From NCBI RefSeq assembly GCF_011045015.1, contig NZ_JAAKZY010000021.1, forward strand, positions 1 to 64,000: a stretch of 64,000 bases of DNA, written 5' to 3'. Shown in pieces: positions 34,323-43,145 of this stretch. The notes under the pieces were generated by a model. That model ran no database searches and was not told where the DNA came from. It was given only the letters and a program-made list of their open reading frames with translations. This DNA comes from Streptomyces scabichelini. Its GTDB lineage: Bacteria; Actinomycetota; Actinomycetes; Streptomycetales; Streptomycetaceae. The translations under genes were made by a program, and so were the position numbers. The number at the start of each line of letters is the position of its first letter. Position 1 is the first letter of the stretch.

Positions 34323-34712
34323 TCAGCGGAGTTCGCCGGTGAGGATCCACAGGTGGCCGAACGGGTCACGGATACGGCCGGAGCGCTTTCCGTAGGGCCG
34401 GTTCTCGATCGGCACGATGACCTCGGCGCCGTGGGCGGTCATGCGCTCGCCCACGGCGTCGGGGTCATCGACGTCGATCTCGATGAGCACGGGGGAGCCG
34501 CCGAGGTCATCCGGCGAGAGCCACCCCCACTCCGCCACGGCCGGCGAGATCCTGAAGGACCCGCCGGCCAGGCGGTGGTCGATGACGGTGGGACGGCCGT
34601 CCTCGCCCGGTACTCGGAGCACTTCCTCGGCACCGAGCGCGTTCTGGTAGAACTTCGCCGCACGGTCCGGGTCGGGCACGATCATTCGAGGAAACATCAA
34701 CATGGCCGCCAT
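34323..34712 (-). CDS. VOC superfamily protein
   Basis: This is a small VOC (glyoxalase/bleomycin resistance-like) protein of about 129 residues of the PhnB/YdcF-like type. It reads MFPRMIVPDPDRAAKFYQNALGAEEVLR at the N-terminus, with IDHRLAGGSFRI and a C-terminal KRSGRIRDPFGHLWILTGELR. Starts at ATG 34712 or GTG 34721 are both possible. It is convergent with the FAD monooxygenase, with only 18 bp between stops. Such proteins can sequester small molecules, but no specific function is indicated. It may be an incidental resident of the cluster. Confidence 0.8.
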   Translation of the reverse strand: MAAMLMFPRMIVPDPDRAAKFYQNALGAEEVLRVPGEDGRPTVIDHRLAGGSFRISPAVAEWGWLSPDDLGGSPVLIEIDVDDPDAVGERMTAHGAEVIVPIENRPYGKRSGRIRDPFGHLWILTGELR

Positions 34713-34981
34713 GCTAGCCACTTGGCTTTGGCTGCCGCTGAATGCTGTTTCGAATCTGCCGTCGTCCTGTCATTCCGGGCGGCGGTCGTGTTGTCCGCAT
34801 GCTCTCGCGGCCGGATCGATCGGTGGCCGTGTGCGAGGCCTGTACCGGCCGCGTCAAGGACTCTTTTGGCCACGCGTGGTTGGTCCGGGCGCCTACGGCC
34901 TGACACGGCGCGGGAAGACATGCCGGATATTCACGGTCATGTCTTCCCGCAGCCCTCTTGCCCTGGTCTACAGCTGCAGGG

Positions 34982-35500
34982 TCATGGCAGCTGATCTGCG
35001 ATGTCAGTGAAGTCCGACCACTCCAGGAGATATCCGCGCCCCCACACCGTTCGCAATTCGAGGCTGACCCTGGATATTCGTTTGCGGAGCCGCAGGATAT
35101 GCAGATCCAACGCATTATTGGAGAATCCCACGTTGATGCTGGCCAGAGCTTCCTTCAGCTCTTCGCGGCACACGACCTGCCGGAAATCGGCGAGGAAGCA
35201 CTGCATCATTGCCACCTGGGCTTTTGAGACCGGCACCGATTCGTTGGCGTAGTAGAGGACCCCGGTGGGATCCAGTACGGGCATGGCGCTGGCCGTGCGT
35301 TGTCTCAGCACCGATACGCGGGCCTCGACGTCGCAGCGCGCGACAGGAGGGCGTATCCAGTCTTCATTGGGGGCGATATCGGTCGGCGGTGGGGCGCTTC
35401 CCTCCACGACCAGCAGCGAAGGCACTCCAGTCTCGCGCAGCCGGGTGCGCTCACTGGCCTGGGCCGGCCAGCGGAGGAACACGACATCGCGGGCGCTCAT
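34982..35500 (-). CDS. winged-helix transcriptional regulator, likely cluster activator
   Basis: This is a 172-residue regulator. The C-terminal 95 residues form an OmpR/PhoB-type winged helix: VPVSKAQVAMMQCFLADFRQVVCREELKEALASINVGFSNNALDLHILRLRKRISRVSLELRTVWGRGYLLE. The N-terminal 75 residues (MSARDVVFLRWPAQASERTRLRETGVPSLLVVEG) have no receiver aspartate, so this is not a standard response regulator. The start at ATG 35500 has AAGGGG upstream; the longer frame upstream is low in coding character. It is the only regulator inside the biosynthetic region, so it is the best candidate to bind the TTTCACCGG repeats in the shared cluster promoters (inference). A TTGCCT/TAACGT promoter lies 400 bp upstream. 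Confidence 0.82.
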   Translation of the reverse strand: MSARDVVFLRWPAQASERTRLRETGVPSLLVVEGSAPPPTDIAPNEDWIRPPVARCDVEARVSVLRQRTASAMPVLDPTGVLYYANESVPVSKAQVAMMQCFLADFRQVVCREELKEALASINVGFSNNALDLHILRLRKRISRVSLELRTVWGRGYLLEWSDFTDIADQLP

Positions 35501-35985
35501 TCGGCGCCCCTTGAATACGCTTCCTCTCTTTGTAGGCGGGATACGCGTCTGTGGTGCGGCGGGCAACAGTCGACTGGGGTGCGGAATTCCCGAATGCGTT
35601 GCATTTCGATCCCCGTTCGGCGCATTTCTAATCTGGTTTACCGCAGCCGGTTCCGTGGAGGCCGGCTGAGCCGTCATTCCTGCAGTGTTCGGGCATCCTG
35701 AACTCGTGCAGTGATGCAGATGGCGTCAAAGAAGCGAGTCGCACTCCGGTCGGTGAAGGAGTGTCGGTAATTCGAAACCGGCCGTCCAATTGCCGGTCGT
35801 GGCACGGGCGTCGGGCGTGCAGTAGCGGCGATTCAATAGCGTGCCCTCGTTTCGGCGTCACTCAGTGATTTGTTTTTTTCGCTTTATCGGTCGCGATCTT
35901 CACGTTAGGAGCGGCGGTGCGGGCAGGCAAGAGATACGCACCAATTGACGAAATCCGTATGTTGACCGTTCATACATCTGGCTCT
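35501..35985. other. upstream region of the cluster regulator
   Basis: This gap of about 480 bp, lower in GC than its surroundings (T-rich run near 35871-35885), lies between the regulator and the convergently ending dioxygenase gene. It contains a candidate minus-strand promoter at 35902-35930 and no recognised gene. The long leader may carry regulation. Confidence 0.5.
35902..35930 (-). promoter_or_regulatory. promoter of the winged-helix regulator
   Basis: On the minus strand TTGCCT (35930-35925) and TAACGT (35907-35902) are 17 bp apart, a good match to a housekeeping actinobacterial promoter. Transcription would start near 35895, giving a leader of about 400 nt. Confidence 0.55.
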
Positions 35986-36732
35986 TTAGGGAAGCCCGGC
36001 GTGGAATGCGGTTGACGCACCACTGTGGGTCTCCGCGATGCGCTGGTGCGACTTGCCACGCAGCAGACGCAGTTCGGCGAACGGCAGCGTCGCGTGGTCC
36101 ATCAGATACGCCACGCCGGCGGACCCGCCGGTACCCGGGCTGTCACCCAGCATCCTGCTGGTCAGCGCCACATGGCCGACCTTCCAGCGCGTGTAGCCGT
36201 TGCCCAGGTCCAAGAGCCCCTCGACGATGCGGTGCTCGACGCCCGCCTCCGGGCCGGCTTCGACGATGGTGTCCACGGTGCTGCCGGCGCGTTCCGCGCC
36301 CCGGGCGAACTCCATGTAGAGCGTGCCAGTGCGCACGGCATTGCCGATCAACCGTTCCAGCTGGTGGAACTGGGGGGACTGGGCGCCACTGGCGGAGCCC
36401 AGGAACGGCCGGAAGGCCGCAAAGTCCTCGAAGGGCAGTCGTTCCAGCACGATCAGCTGCTCGTGCAGCAGCCTCAGCAATTCGCCCGCACGGTGGAGCA
36501 GCGCGACCGCGTGCTCCAGGTCGGTCGGGCGCATCGTGGAAAACGCCTCCATGACGGCCGACAGGTCCGCGAGGACCTGCTTCAGCCACAGCTCGCACGT
36601 CTGGTGGCAGACGATGAAGAACTGCTCCGACAGCACCGTCTGCCCGCTCGCCCGCCCCGAGGAGGACGGCTGCTGCAAGGACAGAAGCTGGTCCAGGCAC
36701 AAGTAACTCTCGTAGGACTCCTCGGTGTCCAT
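35986..36732 (-). CDS. tryptophan 2,3-dioxygenase family enzyme
   Basis: This is a haem dioxygenase of 248 residues that opens the indole ring to an N-formylkynurenine. The distal histidine motif FFIVCHQTCELWLKQ, the haem-ligand histidine region GNGYTRWKVGHVALTSRMLG, and the substrate loop GTGGSAGVAYL are all present. The ATG start overlaps the aminotransferase stop (ATGA at 36732). No kynureninase or kynurenine formamidase gene lies nearby, and the neighbours are a P450/MbtH-A-PCP pair. It therefore most likely acts on beta-hydroxytryptophan in 3-hydroxyquinaldic acid formation, as established for the quinomycin/echinomycin and thiocoraline pathways. Confidence 0.92.
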   Translation of the reverse strand: MDTEESYESYLCLDQLLSLQQPSSSGRASGQTVLSEQFFIVCHQTCELWLKQVLADLSAVMEAFSTMRPTDLEHAVALLHRAGELLRLLHEQLIVLERLPFEDFAAFRPFLGSASGAQSPQFHQLERLIGNAVRTGTLYMEFARGAERAGSTVDTIVEAGPEAGVEHRIVEGLLDLGNGYTRWKVGHVALTSRMLGDSPGTGGSAGVAYLMDHATLPFAELRLLRGKSHQRIAETHSGASTAFHAGLP

Positions 36733-37985
36733 CAGTGCATCTCCTTCCGCTTCTGCTCGACCAGCGCCACGATGCGCTCAACCCCGAGGGCCAGCTGCTC
36801 CCGGTCGGCGCAGAACGCGATCCGCACCAGACCGCCGGCGACACCGCCCGGCCGCAGCGGGCGCAGCGTGCCGTCCGCGCCGAACTCCGGGCGGGCGGAG
36901 AATCCCCCGCCCGGCACCACGGCGACGTCCTCGGACCGCAGCAGCTCGGCGGCGAACTCCTCGCCGGTCATGCCGCTGGCCGAGATGTCGACCATCGCGT
37001 ACCAGCCGCCACCCGGAAGCGCAGGCAGCAGCCCGGCCTCGGTCAGGGCCGGCAGCACGCGGTCGCGGTTCGCCCGTACGAACGCGTGATTCCCGGCGAT
37101 CGACTCCTGCGCCTTCAGCGCGCTGAGCCCGGCGTACTGGATCGGGGCGGACGGCGCGATGATGCTCGACTCCTGCACCATCCGCATCGCGTCGCACACC
37201 TTGGGGCGCGCGACGGCGACGTAGCCGAGCCGGTAGCCGGTCATCGCCAGCCCCTTGGAAAACGTGAACACGCTGTTCACCAGCCGCTGGGAGGCCGCCA
37301 CGCCGCGCTCGAGGGAGGCGATCGACATATGCTCCGCGGCGAACGCGAAGTCCTCGTAGGCCTCGTCGCTGACGATCTGCCACCCCCGCTCGGAGGCCAG
37401 CTCGTACAGCCGCGTCTGCGCTTCGCGCGTCAGCAGCGCACCGGTCGGGTTGGAGGGCGAGTTGAGCAGCAGGATCCGCGTGTTCGGACCGGACTCGGCA
37501 CGCACCGACTCCACGTCGGGGGCGAGGGAGTCGTCCAGGCCGTAGAACACCGGCCGCAGGCCGGCCAGCAGCGCCTGCTGCAGGTGCACCGGCCAGTGGA
37601 TCTCAGGGATCAGGATCTCGGCGCCCGGTTCGGCCAGGGTCCGCAGCAGAGCCACCAGGCCCTGGCATGAGCCCGGAGTGACGAAGAGACGGTCCGGCGG
37701 GGCGTCGATACCGTTGCAGGTGGCGAGCTTCTCGCTGATCGCCTCCCGCAGCTCCAGGAGGCCCTGCACGTCGATGTACCGGGTCCGGCCGTCGAGTACC
37801 GCCTCGGCGAGGGCCCTGCCCACTGACTCGGGCGGCCCGAACGCGGGTTCACCGACATGCAGCTTGATCAACGGACCGGCCTGGTCCTCCCGCTCGTTGG
37901 CCAGCCTGAACGATTCGTACAGCCAGGACGTGGGTATTGCGGACGCCTCCGGGAAGATCGGGGCGTGCGGAGTCCTCTGCGCCAT
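36732..37985 (-). CDS. PLP-dependent class I/II aminotransferase
   Basis: This is a fold-type I aminotransferase of 417 residues. The Schiff-base lysine is in VFTFSKGLAMTGYRLGYVAV. The substrate/cofactor loops LLNSPSNPTGALLT and IVSDEAYEDFAF are typical, and C-terminal arginine-containing GGLVRIAFCADREQL binds the carboxylate. In the 3-hydroxyquinaldic acid route a transaminase converts beta-hydroxykynurenine to a keto acid whose aniline nitrogen closes onto the carbonyl to build the quinoline. The gene is coupled to the dioxygenase gene (ATGA) and lies 35 bp after the SDR gene in a four-gene operon. Confidence 0.9.
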   Translation of the reverse strand: MAQRTPHAPIFPEASAIPTSWLYESFRLANEREDQAGPLIKLHVGEPAFGPPESVGRALAEAVLDGRTRYIDVQGLLELREAISEKLATCNGIDAPPDRLFVTPGSCQGLVALLRTLAEPGAEILIPEIHWPVHLQQALLAGLRPVFYGLDDSLAPDVESVRAESGPNTRILLLNSPSNPTGALLTREAQTRLYELASERGWQIVSDEAYEDFAFAAEHMSIASLERGVAASQRLVNSVFTFSKGLAMTGYRLGYVAVARPKVCDAMRMVQESSIIAPSAPIQYAGLSALKAQESIAGNHAFVRANRDRVLPALTEAGLLPALPGGGWYAMVDISASGMTGEEFAAELLRSEDVAVVPGGGFSARPEFGADGTLRPLRPGGVAGGLVRIAFCADREQLALGVERIVALVEQKRKEMH

Positions 37986-38020
37986 GGTCGTGAATTCTCC
38001 TGAGCTCGATGGGATGTCCT

Positions 38021-38782
38021 TCAGGCTGTCCGGCCACCGTCCACAGCGATCACCGATCCGGTGACCCAGGCCGCTCCGCCGGGGTCGAGCAGATGGCAGA
38101 CCCAGGTGGCAACTTCGTCGGGTGTGCCGAAACGCCCCATCGGCGTGCCCGCGATGACCTGCTCGCGGAGCTCGGCCACGCCGTCCGGGCCGTCCGGCAG
38201 GGCTCGCTCCCAGAGCTTGGTGTCCACCGGGCCGGGCAGCACCGCGTTGATCCGCACGTCGGGGGCCAGTTCCACGGCCAGTGAGCGGGTCAGGGAGTTC
38301 AGTGCCGCCTTGCTCGCGCCGTAGTACGCGCGGCCGGGCATCGCCAGTACTCCGCCCACCGAGGACACGTTGACGACGCTGCCGCGGTTGGCCCGCAGCT
38401 CCGGCAGGGCCGCCCTGGTCAGCTCGGCGGCCGCGACGACGTTGGTGGCGAGCATCTGCTCGAACTCCCGTGCATCGGCCTGCTCCAGCGGTGCGAACCG
38501 CGCGTGTCCGGCGTTGTTGACCACGGCGTCGATCCCGCCCAGCTGCTCGTGTGCGGCGGCCACGATGGCCGCGGCGGCCCCCTGGCGGGTCACGTCACCG
38601 GCGTGGAAGCACACTTCCGGGCCCGCCTCCTTGCCCACCTGCGCCAGCCGGCCGGCGTCGCGGCCGACCGCCAGCACGGCGGCGCCGAGTGCGGCCGCCC
38701 TGCGCACGATGGCCTCCCCGATACCCGAACCGCCGCCCGTGACCACAACACGCATCCCGGACCAGGAGCCGCTCACGCCCAC
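38021..38782 (-). CDS. short-chain dehydrogenase/reductase
   Basis: This is a classical SDR of 253 residues. TGGGSGIGEAIV is the cofactor motif near the N-terminus, NNAGH follows, SSVGG gives the catalytic serine, YYGASK gives the Tyr-Lys pair, and PGPVDT is the post-active-site segment. A GTG at 38782 overlaps the end of the thioesterase gene by ten bases. Context assigns it the reductive step that sets the 3-hydroxyl or aromatises the quinoline in 3-hydroxyquinaldic acid formation (family known, exact step inferred). Confidence 0.9.
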   Translation of the reverse strand: MGVSGSWSGMRVVVTGGGSGIGEAIVRRAAALGAAVLAVGRDAGRLAQVGKEAGPEVCFHAGDVTRQGAAAAIVAAAHEQLGGIDAVVNNAGHARFAPLEQADAREFEQMLATNVVAAAELTRAALPELRANRGSVVNVSSVGGVLAMPGRAYYGASKAALNSLTRSLAVELAPDVRINAVLPGPVDTKLWERALPDGPDGVAELREQVIAGTPMGRFGTPDEVATWVCHLLDPGGAAWVTGSVIAVDGGRTA

Positions 38783-39573
38783 GCCACTGACTCCGGTTCG
38801 GTCCCGGCCGGTTCTCCTGGCTGATCCGCGAGCAGATCAGCCAGGAGACTGTGAGGGCTCTCGAAGAGGTGGAAGTGCCCGCCAGGCCGCACCCGCGTGC
38901 GTACCCGGCCCCTGGTCCGGGCCGCCCACCCCCGCCCGGCGTCCTCGGGCGCCAGAGGGTCGTCGGCGCCGAAGTAGCACCGGATGCCGACGTTCACGGG
39001 GGCGGCCGGCGGCGCGGACACGTACCGCTCGTGTGCGGTGATGTCGGCGCGCAGGCCGGACAGCACCAGGTCGCGCAGGTCGGGTTCCTCGGCCACCAGC
39101 GGGTCGATGCCGCCAAGCTCCGCGACACGCCACCACAGTTGCTCGTCCGGAAGGTCCGCGTCACCCCGCGGTGCGGCAGGATCGCCCGGGGCCCGTGCAC
39201 CGCTGACCGCCAGCGCGGCCGGCGGCACGCCGGCGGACTCCAGCTGCCGCGTCGTCTCGTAGGCCACCATCGCGCCGAAGCTGTGCCCGAAGAGCAGCAC
39301 CTCCGCCGGGGCCAGGGCGATCAGCTCCGTACTGATCGCATCCGCCATGGCTCGCACGTCTGCTTCTGGCCGCTCGGCGCCCCGGTCGCCGTGCCCCGGG
39401 TACTGGACTGCCAGTAATTCCGCATCGCCGTCGATGTCCCGGACGTGCTCGCGCCACGGTGCGAAGCTCTGGGCCCAGCCGCCCGAGTGCGGGCAGCAGA
39501 CCAGGAGGGTCCGGCACCGGCTGGGAGAGACGCGGCGAGCATCCAGGGATCTCACCCATGTGCGTGTTGCCAT
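38773..39573 (-). CDS. type II thioesterase (beta-hydroxytryptophan release)
   Basis: This is an alpha/beta-hydrolase thioesterase of 266 residues. LLVCCPHSGGWAQSF is the N-terminal strand-turn, GHSFGAMVAYE holds the nucleophile serine, and GGHFHLFESP holds the catalytic histidine. The start at ATG 39573 has GGAGGG five bases before it. It is the first gene of the thioesterase-SDR-aminotransferase-dioxygenase operon and is divergent from the P450 gene, with 175 bp between. It should hydrolyse beta-hydroxytryptophanyl-S-PCP from the MbtH-A-PCP protein, as the dedicated thioesterases do in quinoxaline/quinoline antibiotic clusters (inference). A second type II TE at 58683 is available for NRPS editing. 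Confidence 0.88.
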   Translation of the reverse strand: MATRTWVRSLDARRVSPSRCRTLLVCCPHSGGWAQSFAPWREHVRDIDGDAELLAVQYPGHGDRGAERPEADVRAMADAISTELIALAPAEVLLFGHSFGAMVAYETTRQLESAGVPPAALAVSGARAPGDPAAPRGDADLPDEQLWWRVAELGGIDPLVAEEPDLRDLVLSGLRADITAHERYVSAPPAAPVNVGIRCYFGADDPLAPEDAGRGWAARTRGRVRTRVRPGGHFHLFESPHSLLADLLADQPGEPAGTEPESVAWA

Positions 39574-39748
39574 GCCGCCCTCCGTTCGGTCGATGGGCAT
39601 CCGACACTGGCACACGTCCGTCAACTGCCAACTGAATCCTTCCGGTTTCATTCAAGCCGCTTACTCCTGGCCGCCCGCTCTTGCCACGCTCTCAGGCGAG
39701 CTCGAGCAGGAACGTCTCATGCCGCCCCAGCAACAGGAGGACCGAGTC

Positions 39749-40954
39749 ATGCCCAGGTCTGCCGGACCGGTGTCCCATCTGGATCTGACCGATCCCGCCG
39801 CGCTTGTCGACAACGATCCCTACGCCTACTGGGAGCGGATGCGCGAAGAGGCACCGGTGGCCTGGCACGAGTCGCCGCACGGCACCGGGTTCTGGTCGCT
39901 CGCCCGGCACGCCGACGTCGTCGCCGCCTACAAGGACGTGGCGAACCTCAGCTCTGCCCGCGGCACCGTGCTCGATGTGCTCCTGCAGGGCGGCGACTCC
40001 GCGGGCGGCCGGATGCTGGCCGTCATGGACCGTCCCCGCCACCGCGACCTGCGCAGCGTGCTGCTGCGGGCGTTCTCGCCCCGGCTGATCCGGTACGTCG
40101 AGGAGCAGATCACGGCCCGCGCCGATGAGCTGGTGGCCCGCGTCGTGGGGGCGGGGCCCTTCGACTTCGCGGGCGAGGTCGCCGAGGTACTGCCGATCAA
40201 CACGATCTGCGACCTCCTGGAGCTGCCCGCCGCCGACCGGCCGGTCCTCCTCGCCTGGAACAAGCGCGCGCTGTCATCCCTTGACGACCAGGCGGACCCG
40301 GTGGACGCCCTGGAGGCCCGCAGTGAGATCCTCGCCTACTTCTCCGAGGTGGTACGCGAGCGCCGGCGGCGGCCCGGCAAGGACGTGATCAGCATGCTCG
40401 CGACCGTGCCCGTGGAGGGCGAGCCGCTGTCCGACGACGATGTCGCCCTGAACTGCTACAGCCTGATCATCGGCGGGGACGAATCCACCCGCATGTCGAC
40501 CATCGGAGCGCTGGATGCCCTGGGCCGCTACGACGACCAGTGGCAGCGTCTCACGACGCGCTCCGCCACCGTCGAGACGGCCGTCGAAGAGGTGCTCCGC
40601 TGGGTCACGCCCGCGATGCACTTCGCCCGGACCGCAACCCGCGATCTGCACATCGGCGGACAGCAGATCCGGGCCGGCGACATCGTGAGTCTGTGGAACA
40701 TCTCGGCCAACAACGACCCCGAAGTGTTCGACCGTCCCCGGTCCTTCGACGTCGGGCGCGACCCCAATCCACACGTGGCCCTCGGCCGCGGCCCGCACTT
40801 CTGCCTGGGCGCCTTCCTGGGCCGGCTCGAGCTCACCGCCGTACTGTCCTCAATCCTGCGCCGGGTGCGGACCATCGAGGTGCTGGCGGCACCGAGCAGG
40901 GTCTACAGCACCTTCCTCTTCGGGTACACCGACCTGCAGCTCGCCCTCCGCTGA
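39749..40954 (+). CDS. cytochrome P450, aminoacyl-PCP beta-hydroxylase type
   Basis: This 401-residue P450 belongs to the subgroup that hydroxylates the beta carbon of carrier-bound amino acids (NovI, NikQ, Qui15-like). The I-helix reads IIGGDESTRMS in place of the usual AGxxT motif, a hallmark of this subgroup. ExxR (VEEVLRWVTPAMHFARTA) and the haem loop LGRGPHFCLG are present. The start at ATG 39749 was chosen because AGGAGG lies eight bases upstream. It is convergent with the MbtH-A-PCP gene, its presumed carrier partner, and should make beta-hydroxytryptophan as precursor of 3-hydroxyquinaldic acid. Confidence 0.9.
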   Translation: MPRSAGPVSHLDLTDPAALVDNDPYAYWERMREEAPVAWHESPHGTGFWSLARHADVVAAYKDVANLSSARGTVLDVLLQGGDSAGGRMLAVMDRPRHRDLRSVLLRAFSPRLIRYVEEQITARADELVARVVGAGPFDFAGEVAEVLPINTICDLLELPAADRPVLLAWNKRALSSLDDQADPVDALEARSEILAYFSEVVRERRRRPGKDVISMLATVPVEGEPLSDDDVALNCYSLIIGGDESTRMSTIGALDALGRYDDQWQRLTTRSATVETAVEEVLRWVTPAMHFARTATRDLHIGGQQIRAGDIVSLWNISANNDPEVFDRPRSFDVGRDPNPHVALGRGPHFCLGAFLGRLELTAVLSSILRRVRTIEVLAAPSRVYSTFLFGYTDLQLALR

Positions 40955-40963
40955 GCCCGGACC

Positions 40964-41017
40964 GGGCCCGGCCGACGATCCGGGCCCGGCCGACGATCCG
41001 GGCCCGGCCGGCGATCC
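40964..41017. repeat. 18-bp tandem repeat, three copies
   Basis: GGGCCCGGCCGACGATCC occurs at 40964-40981 and 40982-40999, with a one-base variant at 41000-41017. It lies between the convergent P450 and MbtH-A-PCP stops. Each unit contains the palindrome GGGCCC, so the array may fold and slow transcription. Confidence 0.85.
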
Positions 41018-41031
41018 GCGTCCGGCCGGGC

Positions 41032-42987
41032 TCAGTCCCGCAGACTCTCGCACAGGTCAGCCATCGTGGGGCTCTCGATGACCGCGCGGACGGGAAGGGT
41101 CAGCCCCAATTCGTCCCGCACTCTGCGGGACAGCTTGACGGCAAGCACGGAGTGGCCACCCCGGTCGAAGAAGTTCTCGTCGGGCTTGATCTCCTCGGTG
41201 CTCAGCACCTGCGCCGCCAGGTCGCACAGCGCGTCGAGGCGCCGCCCGCCGGGAGATCCGGCCGGCCGAATCCCCTCGGCCCGCCCGGACGCCGGCGTGT
41301 GCAGTCCTTCCAGGGCGCGCCGGTCGACCTTGCCGTTGCTCGTCGTCGGCAGGGCAGCCAGCAGCACGATGTGGGCGGGCAGCATGTGGGCGGGCAGCCT
41401 CTGCGCCAGCTGCCCACGGAGGCCTTCCGGCGTCGGGGCGTCGTCCGGGCGCGCCACGACGTACGCCGTCATCTGCGCCGTGTCGAGCGCGCCGCTGACC
41501 ACCACCGCGCTGAGCGTCACACCGGGGCAGGCGTCCAGCGCCGCCTCGACCTCGCCCAGCTCGATGCGGTAGCCGTTCAGCTTGACCTGGTGGTCCGACC
41601 GGCCGGCGAAGAACAGCTCGCCGTCCGCCGAACGGTGGCCGCGGTCGCCGGAGCGGTACATCCGTCCGCCGGGCTCGCCGAAAGGGTCGGCGACGAACCG
41701 GTCGGCGGTCAGCTCCGGCCGGTTCAGGTAACCCAGCGCTTCACCGGAGCCGGCCAGGTAGAGCTCTCCTTCCGTGCCGGGCCCGCAGGGGCGCAGGTCG
41801 TCGTCCAGCACCCGCACCTCGTTGCCCGGCCAAGGGCGGCCGATGCTCACCGGATCGCCGGGCGCGACCGGGCCGGCCATCGTGACGCCGACGGTCATCT
41901 CCGTAGGGCCGTAGCCGTTGTACATGCGCCGGTTCGGGGCCCATTCGCGCACCAGCGACGGCGTGCAGACGTCCCCCGTGGACAGCAGCACACCGCCGTC
42001 GAGGACGCCGGTGCTGTCGGTGAGGCTGAGCGCGACCGGGGGCAGCACCGCGTGGCTGATGCGCCGCTGCCGCAAGGTGCGGTGCAAGTCGTCGCCGGGC
42101 AGGACCTCGTGCTCATCGGTGATCACCAAGGTGGCGCCGGAGAGCAGCGCCAAAGTCATGTCCCAGAATCCGGCATCGAAGTTGAACGAAGCCCATTGCA
42201 GCACCCGGTCCCCGGGCCCGGTGCCGATCCACTGACGCTGCGTCGCGACCAGGTCCGAGACGCCCGCGTGCGGCACGACCACACCCTTCGGCACCCCCGT
42301 CGAGCCGGAGGTGTAGATGACGTACATCGGATCGTCGGCCGTCAGCGGCCGGATGCGCTCCGCCGGCACGACCGGGTGCGGCTCAGCGGCGGACAACAGG
42401 CGCCCGGTCTCCGGACCGTCAAGGTCGAGGACCGGAACCGTGTCGGTGACGGCGCCATGTGAGCCGCTGTGCAGCAGACAGCTCAGTGCGGCGTCCCCCA
42501 CCGCGTGCTCGATGCGTTCGCTCGGATAGGCCGGGTCCAGCGGCACGTAAGCAGCTCCGGCGGTGCTGACCGCAAGAGCCGCGACCGGCAGCCACGCGCC
42601 CCGGGCGATCGAGAGCCCGACGGTGTCCCCGGGGCCCAGCCCACGGGCGATCAGCACCCGGGCGAGCCGGTTGACCCGCGTCGCCAGCGCGGCGTACGTC
42701 ACCACCTTCCCGTCCGTCTCGACCGCGGGCTGCCGCGCGTGGTCGGCCGCGACCCGGGCGAAGTACTCCGGCAGCGTCGGCAGATCGGGGGCCGGGCCGC
42801 GTACGGAACGGACGTCGGGCCACGCGCGCGCGACGAAGGCGTCCGCCTCGTGGCGACCGGCCGGCCCGTATTCGACGGACCAGCCCTCGGGCACCTGATG
42901 CGACTCGGGCCACAGTGACAGCTGACCGCGGTGGTTCTGCAGTACTACATAGTTCTGCCCGTCTCGTTCGAACAGGTTCCGGCTCAT
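41032..42987 (-). CDS. NRPS protein MbtH-A-PCP (tryptophan loading)
   Basis: This 651-residue protein has three parts. An MbtH-like domain at residues 1-65 (FERDGQNYVVLQNHRGQLSLWPESHQVPEGWSVEYGPAG) is fused to an adenylation domain at about 75-560 (YTSGSTGVPKGVVVPHAG, YGPTEMT, YRSGDRG, NGYRIELGEVE, TSNGKVDRRAL) and a PCP at about 580-650 (FFDRGGHSVLA). The specificity-loop residues read from FDAGFWDM, AVLPP, LLSTGD and NGYGPTE; I cannot assign them to a substrate with certainty. Tryptophan is inferred from the adjoining P450, thioesterase and dioxygenase. It is not an assembly-line module, having no condensation domain. The ATG at 42987 has GGAGGT upstream. Confidence 0.9.
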   Translation of the reverse strand: MSRNLFERDGQNYVVLQNHRGQLSLWPESHQVPEGWSVEYGPAGRHEADAFVARAWPDVRSVRGPAPDLPTLPEYFARVAADHARQPAVETDGKVVTYAALATRVNRLARVLIARGLGPGDTVGLSIARGAWLPVAALAVSTAGAAYVPLDPAYPSERIEHAVGDAALSCLLHSGSHGAVTDTVPVLDLDGPETGRLLSAAEPHPVVPAERIRPLTADDPMYVIYTSGSTGVPKGVVVPHAGVSDLVATQRQWIGTGPGDRVLQWASFNFDAGFWDMTLALLSGATLVITDEHEVLPGDDLHRTLRQRRISHAVLPPVALSLTDSTGVLDGGVLLSTGDVCTPSLVREWAPNRRMYNGYGPTEMTVGVTMAGPVAPGDPVSIGRPWPGNEVRVLDDDLRPCGPGTEGELYLAGSGEALGYLNRPELTADRFVADPFGEPGGRMYRSGDRGHRSADGELFFAGRSDHQVKLNGYRIELGEVEAALDACPGVTLSAVVVSGALDTAQMTAYVVARPDDAPTPEGLRGQLAQRLPAHMLPAHIVLLAALPTTSNGKVDRRALEGLHTPASGRAEGIRPAGSPGGRRLDALCDLAAQVLSTEEIKPDENFFDRGGHSVLAVKLSRRVRDELGLTLPVRAVIESPTMADLCESLRD

Positions 42988-43145
42988 CGCTGACCTCCGA
43001 GATCTCGCGGTGCCGCAGCCCGGTTCCGTGCCGCACCTGGACGCACCTCGGGCCCACGATGGCGCGTCGGCCGTGTCGGCGCCCTGGCCTGCGAAAGGTT
43101 CATGAAGGGGGCACGGCGGCCGCGGCCGGCAAGTCCTCGCACCTT

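Noticed and set aside
35986..36732. Tryptophan dioxygenase as part of primary tryptophan catabolism
   Set aside because: No kynurenine formamidase or kynureninase nearby; the operon partners (type II TE, SDR, aminotransferase) and the facing P450/MbtH-A-PCP pair fit 3-hydroxyquinaldic acid formation better.
40964..41017. Possible CRISPR or iteron array
   Set aside because: Only three contiguous 18-bp units without spacers; more consistent with slippage in GC-rich intergenic DNA.
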